NCBI GenBank assembly: GCA_003554005.1
Contig: PWEU01000117.1
Span: 1-7,521 of the forward strand
Length of the DNA stretch: 7,521 bases
Source of the DNA: Nitriliruptoraceae bacterium
GTDB lineage: Bacteria; Actinomycetota; Nitriliruptoria; Nitriliruptorales; Nitriliruptoraceae
Direction: 5' to 3'
Shown here in pieces: positions 7,155 to 7,521 of the stretch (the first letter of the stretch is position 1; each line of letters begins with the position of its first letter). The position numbers and the translations under genes were made by a program. The notes under the pieces are model-generated. The model was not told the DNA's origin, did no database searches, and saw only the letters and a program-made list of their open reading frames with translations.

Positions 7155-7318
7155 GCTCAGGGAGGGGTCGCGCCGACCCGTCCGAACGGTGGCAAGGCGC
7201 GGGTTCCGCGGCGCTTCCGTGCGCATGGATCGCTGCGGTCCGGGCGGACCCGGTCCTCTGCTGCCGGTGGTGCCGTTGGCTGCCTGGCGAGCGCATTGCT
7301 CCCCTCCGCCCAGCACCC

Positions 7319-7405
7319 GGGCGGGTGGCGGAATTGGCAGACGCGCACGGTTCAGGTCCGTGTGTCCTTATGGACATGGGGGTTCAAGTCCCCCCTCGCC
7401 CACCA
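7319..7405 (+). tRNA. tRNA-Leu, anticodon CAG, with encoded CCA end
   Basis: Reads leucine CUG codons, a major codon in such GC-rich genomes. The cloverleaf is complete. The acceptor arm 7319-7325 pairs with 7395-7401, seven pairs with one G-U. T8-G9 is followed by a D arm with GCG/CGC. The anticodon stem CACGG/CCGTG (7346-7350, 7358-7362) encloses loop TTCAGGT with anticodon 7353-7355. The long class II variable arm is GTCC/GGAC around TTAT (7364-7375). The T arm is GGGGG-TTCAAGT-CCCCC (7378-7394). The discriminator is A7402, followed by CCA at 7403-7405. The long variable arm and A73 fit leucine. To my recollection a tRNA-Leu also sits beside fhaA in M. tuberculosis, so the arrangement looks syntenic. 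Confidence 0.95.
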
Positions 7406-7452
7406 CCTTCGTAGGCCGGTCTAGCGGCCAGTAGACGCAAGAATCGCTCGAG

Positions 7453-7480
7453 CGCCTCCGCTTCCCAGCGGGGGCGTTTC
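7453..7480 (+). terminator. Intrinsic terminator-like hairpin after tRNA-Leu
   Basis: CGCCTCCGCT (7453-7462) pairs over ten positions, one of them G-T, with AGCGGGGGCG (7467-7476) around the loop TCCC. TTTCTG follows on the + strand. It stands 48 bases after the tRNA CCA, as expected for its terminator. The T-run is short, as is common in GC-rich actinobacteria. An outer pair, GACGCA (7434-7439) with TGCGTC (7481-7486), encloses it and could form a longer stem. Confidence 0.6.
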
Positions 7481-7488
7481 TGCGTCCG

Positions 7489-7506
7489 TGACACCATCTT
7501 GACACC
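7489..7506 (+). repeat. Two TGACACC direct repeats, 11 bases apart, with a TTGACA hexamer
   Basis: TGACACC occurs at 7489-7495 and 7500-7506. With the T at 7499 the second copy makes a perfect -35 hexamer TTGACA (7499-7504). A 17-base spacer would end exactly at the window edge, so any -10 lies outside. CACCA and TGGTG (7503-7507, 7515-7519) add a small dyad across that spacer. It may be the promoter or operator of a + strand gene beyond the window, or integrase arm-type sites; this cannot be decided here. Confidence 0.4.
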
Positions 7507-7521
7507 AGTAGGGGTGGTGAC

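Larger units (their letters stand above)
7035..7318. other. Divergent intergenic region between fhaA and tRNA-Leu
   Basis: No gene is supported in these 284 bases. The region must carry the promoter of the minus-strand operon and probably that of the + strand tRNA. I see no clear consensus -35/-10 pair for either. It contains three perfect inverted-repeat structures: 7076-7088 (listed separately), 7165-7179 (GGGTCG, 3-base spacer, CGACCC) and overlapping GGTCC/GGACC arms at 7237-7256. Confidence 0.7.

Noticed and set aside
7190..7195. TTGCCA on the minus strand as a -35 box for fhaA
   Set aside because: No TANNNT-like hexamer lies 16-19 bases downstream; the nearest candidate (7154-7149) is 35 bases away.
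7035..7316. A 94-residue N-terminal extension of fhaA from an ATG at 7316
   Set aside because: The frame is open by GC bias, but the extension is Arg/Pro/Ser-rich without family similarity and nearly reaches the tRNA. The ATG at 7034 gives the typical FhaA beginning.
7322..7405. tRNA start placed at 7321 or 7322 (GCGGGTG)
   Set aside because: The acceptor 3' strand CTCGCCC pairs with GGGCGGG starting at 7319; the later start breaks acceptor pairing and the T8-G9 spacing.
1..7521. CRISPR array, insertion sequence, transposase or other defence or mobile gene
   Set aside because: No regular repeat-spacer array, no terminal inverted repeats with a transposase frame, and all coding space is accounted for by the cell-wall and phosphorylation genes.

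Overview
The window is a strongly GC-rich bacterial segment whose gene content and order identify it as the actinobacterial cell-wall growth and Ser/Thr-phosphorylation locus. In Mycobacterium tuberculosis the same locus (Rv0020c to Rv0014c) reads fhaA-fhaB-pstP-rodA-pbpA-pknA-pknB. Every protein gene here lies on the minus strand, so transcription runs from about base 7034 down past base 1. The wording of the proteins is clearly actinobacterial. Several features point away from Mycobacterium: FhaA is very short, no pknA follows pbpA, and the predicted extracellular parts are very acidic. A deeper-branching or Streptomyces-like actinobacterium is possible, but I cannot name the genus from this sequence.

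Layout from right to left. Bases 7406-7521 hold a strong hairpin terminator-like structure and, at the very edge, two TGACACC direct repeats with a TTGACA hexamer. Bases 7319-7405 (+ strand) are a complete tRNA-Leu with anticodon CAG and an encoded CCA end. Bases 7035-7318 are a divergent non-coding spacer with several short inverted repeats, which should hold the promoter of the minus-strand operon. Then come fhaA (7034-6189), fhaB (6187-5720), pstP (5723-4476), rodA (4479-3127), pbpA (3130-1679), a 50-base gap with a small hairpin, and pknB (1628 to beyond base 1, its 3' end outside the window). From fhaB to pbpA each start codon overlaps the previous stop by 4 bases (ATGA or GTGA), and fhaA and fhaB are separated by one base. 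This indicates one translationally coupled operon.

How the genes work together (from knowledge of the families): PknB is a transmembrane kinase that senses peptidoglycan fragments or lipid II through extracellular PASTA repeats. PstP is the membrane-bound PP2C phosphatase that reverses its action. FhaA and FhaB are forkhead-associated phosphothreonine readers that carry the signal to the wall machinery. RodA (SEDS glycosyltransferase) and PbpA (class B transpeptidase) are a cognate pair that polymerise and cross-link peptidoglycan. The locus therefore packs sensor, eraser, readers and effector enzymes into one transcript.

I found no undescribed system here. The protein-coding part is a well-known conserved locus. 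The observations most worth a second look are the edge repeats next to the tRNA, the palindromes upstream of fhaA, the compact FhaA, the missing pknA and the acidic extracellular domains.
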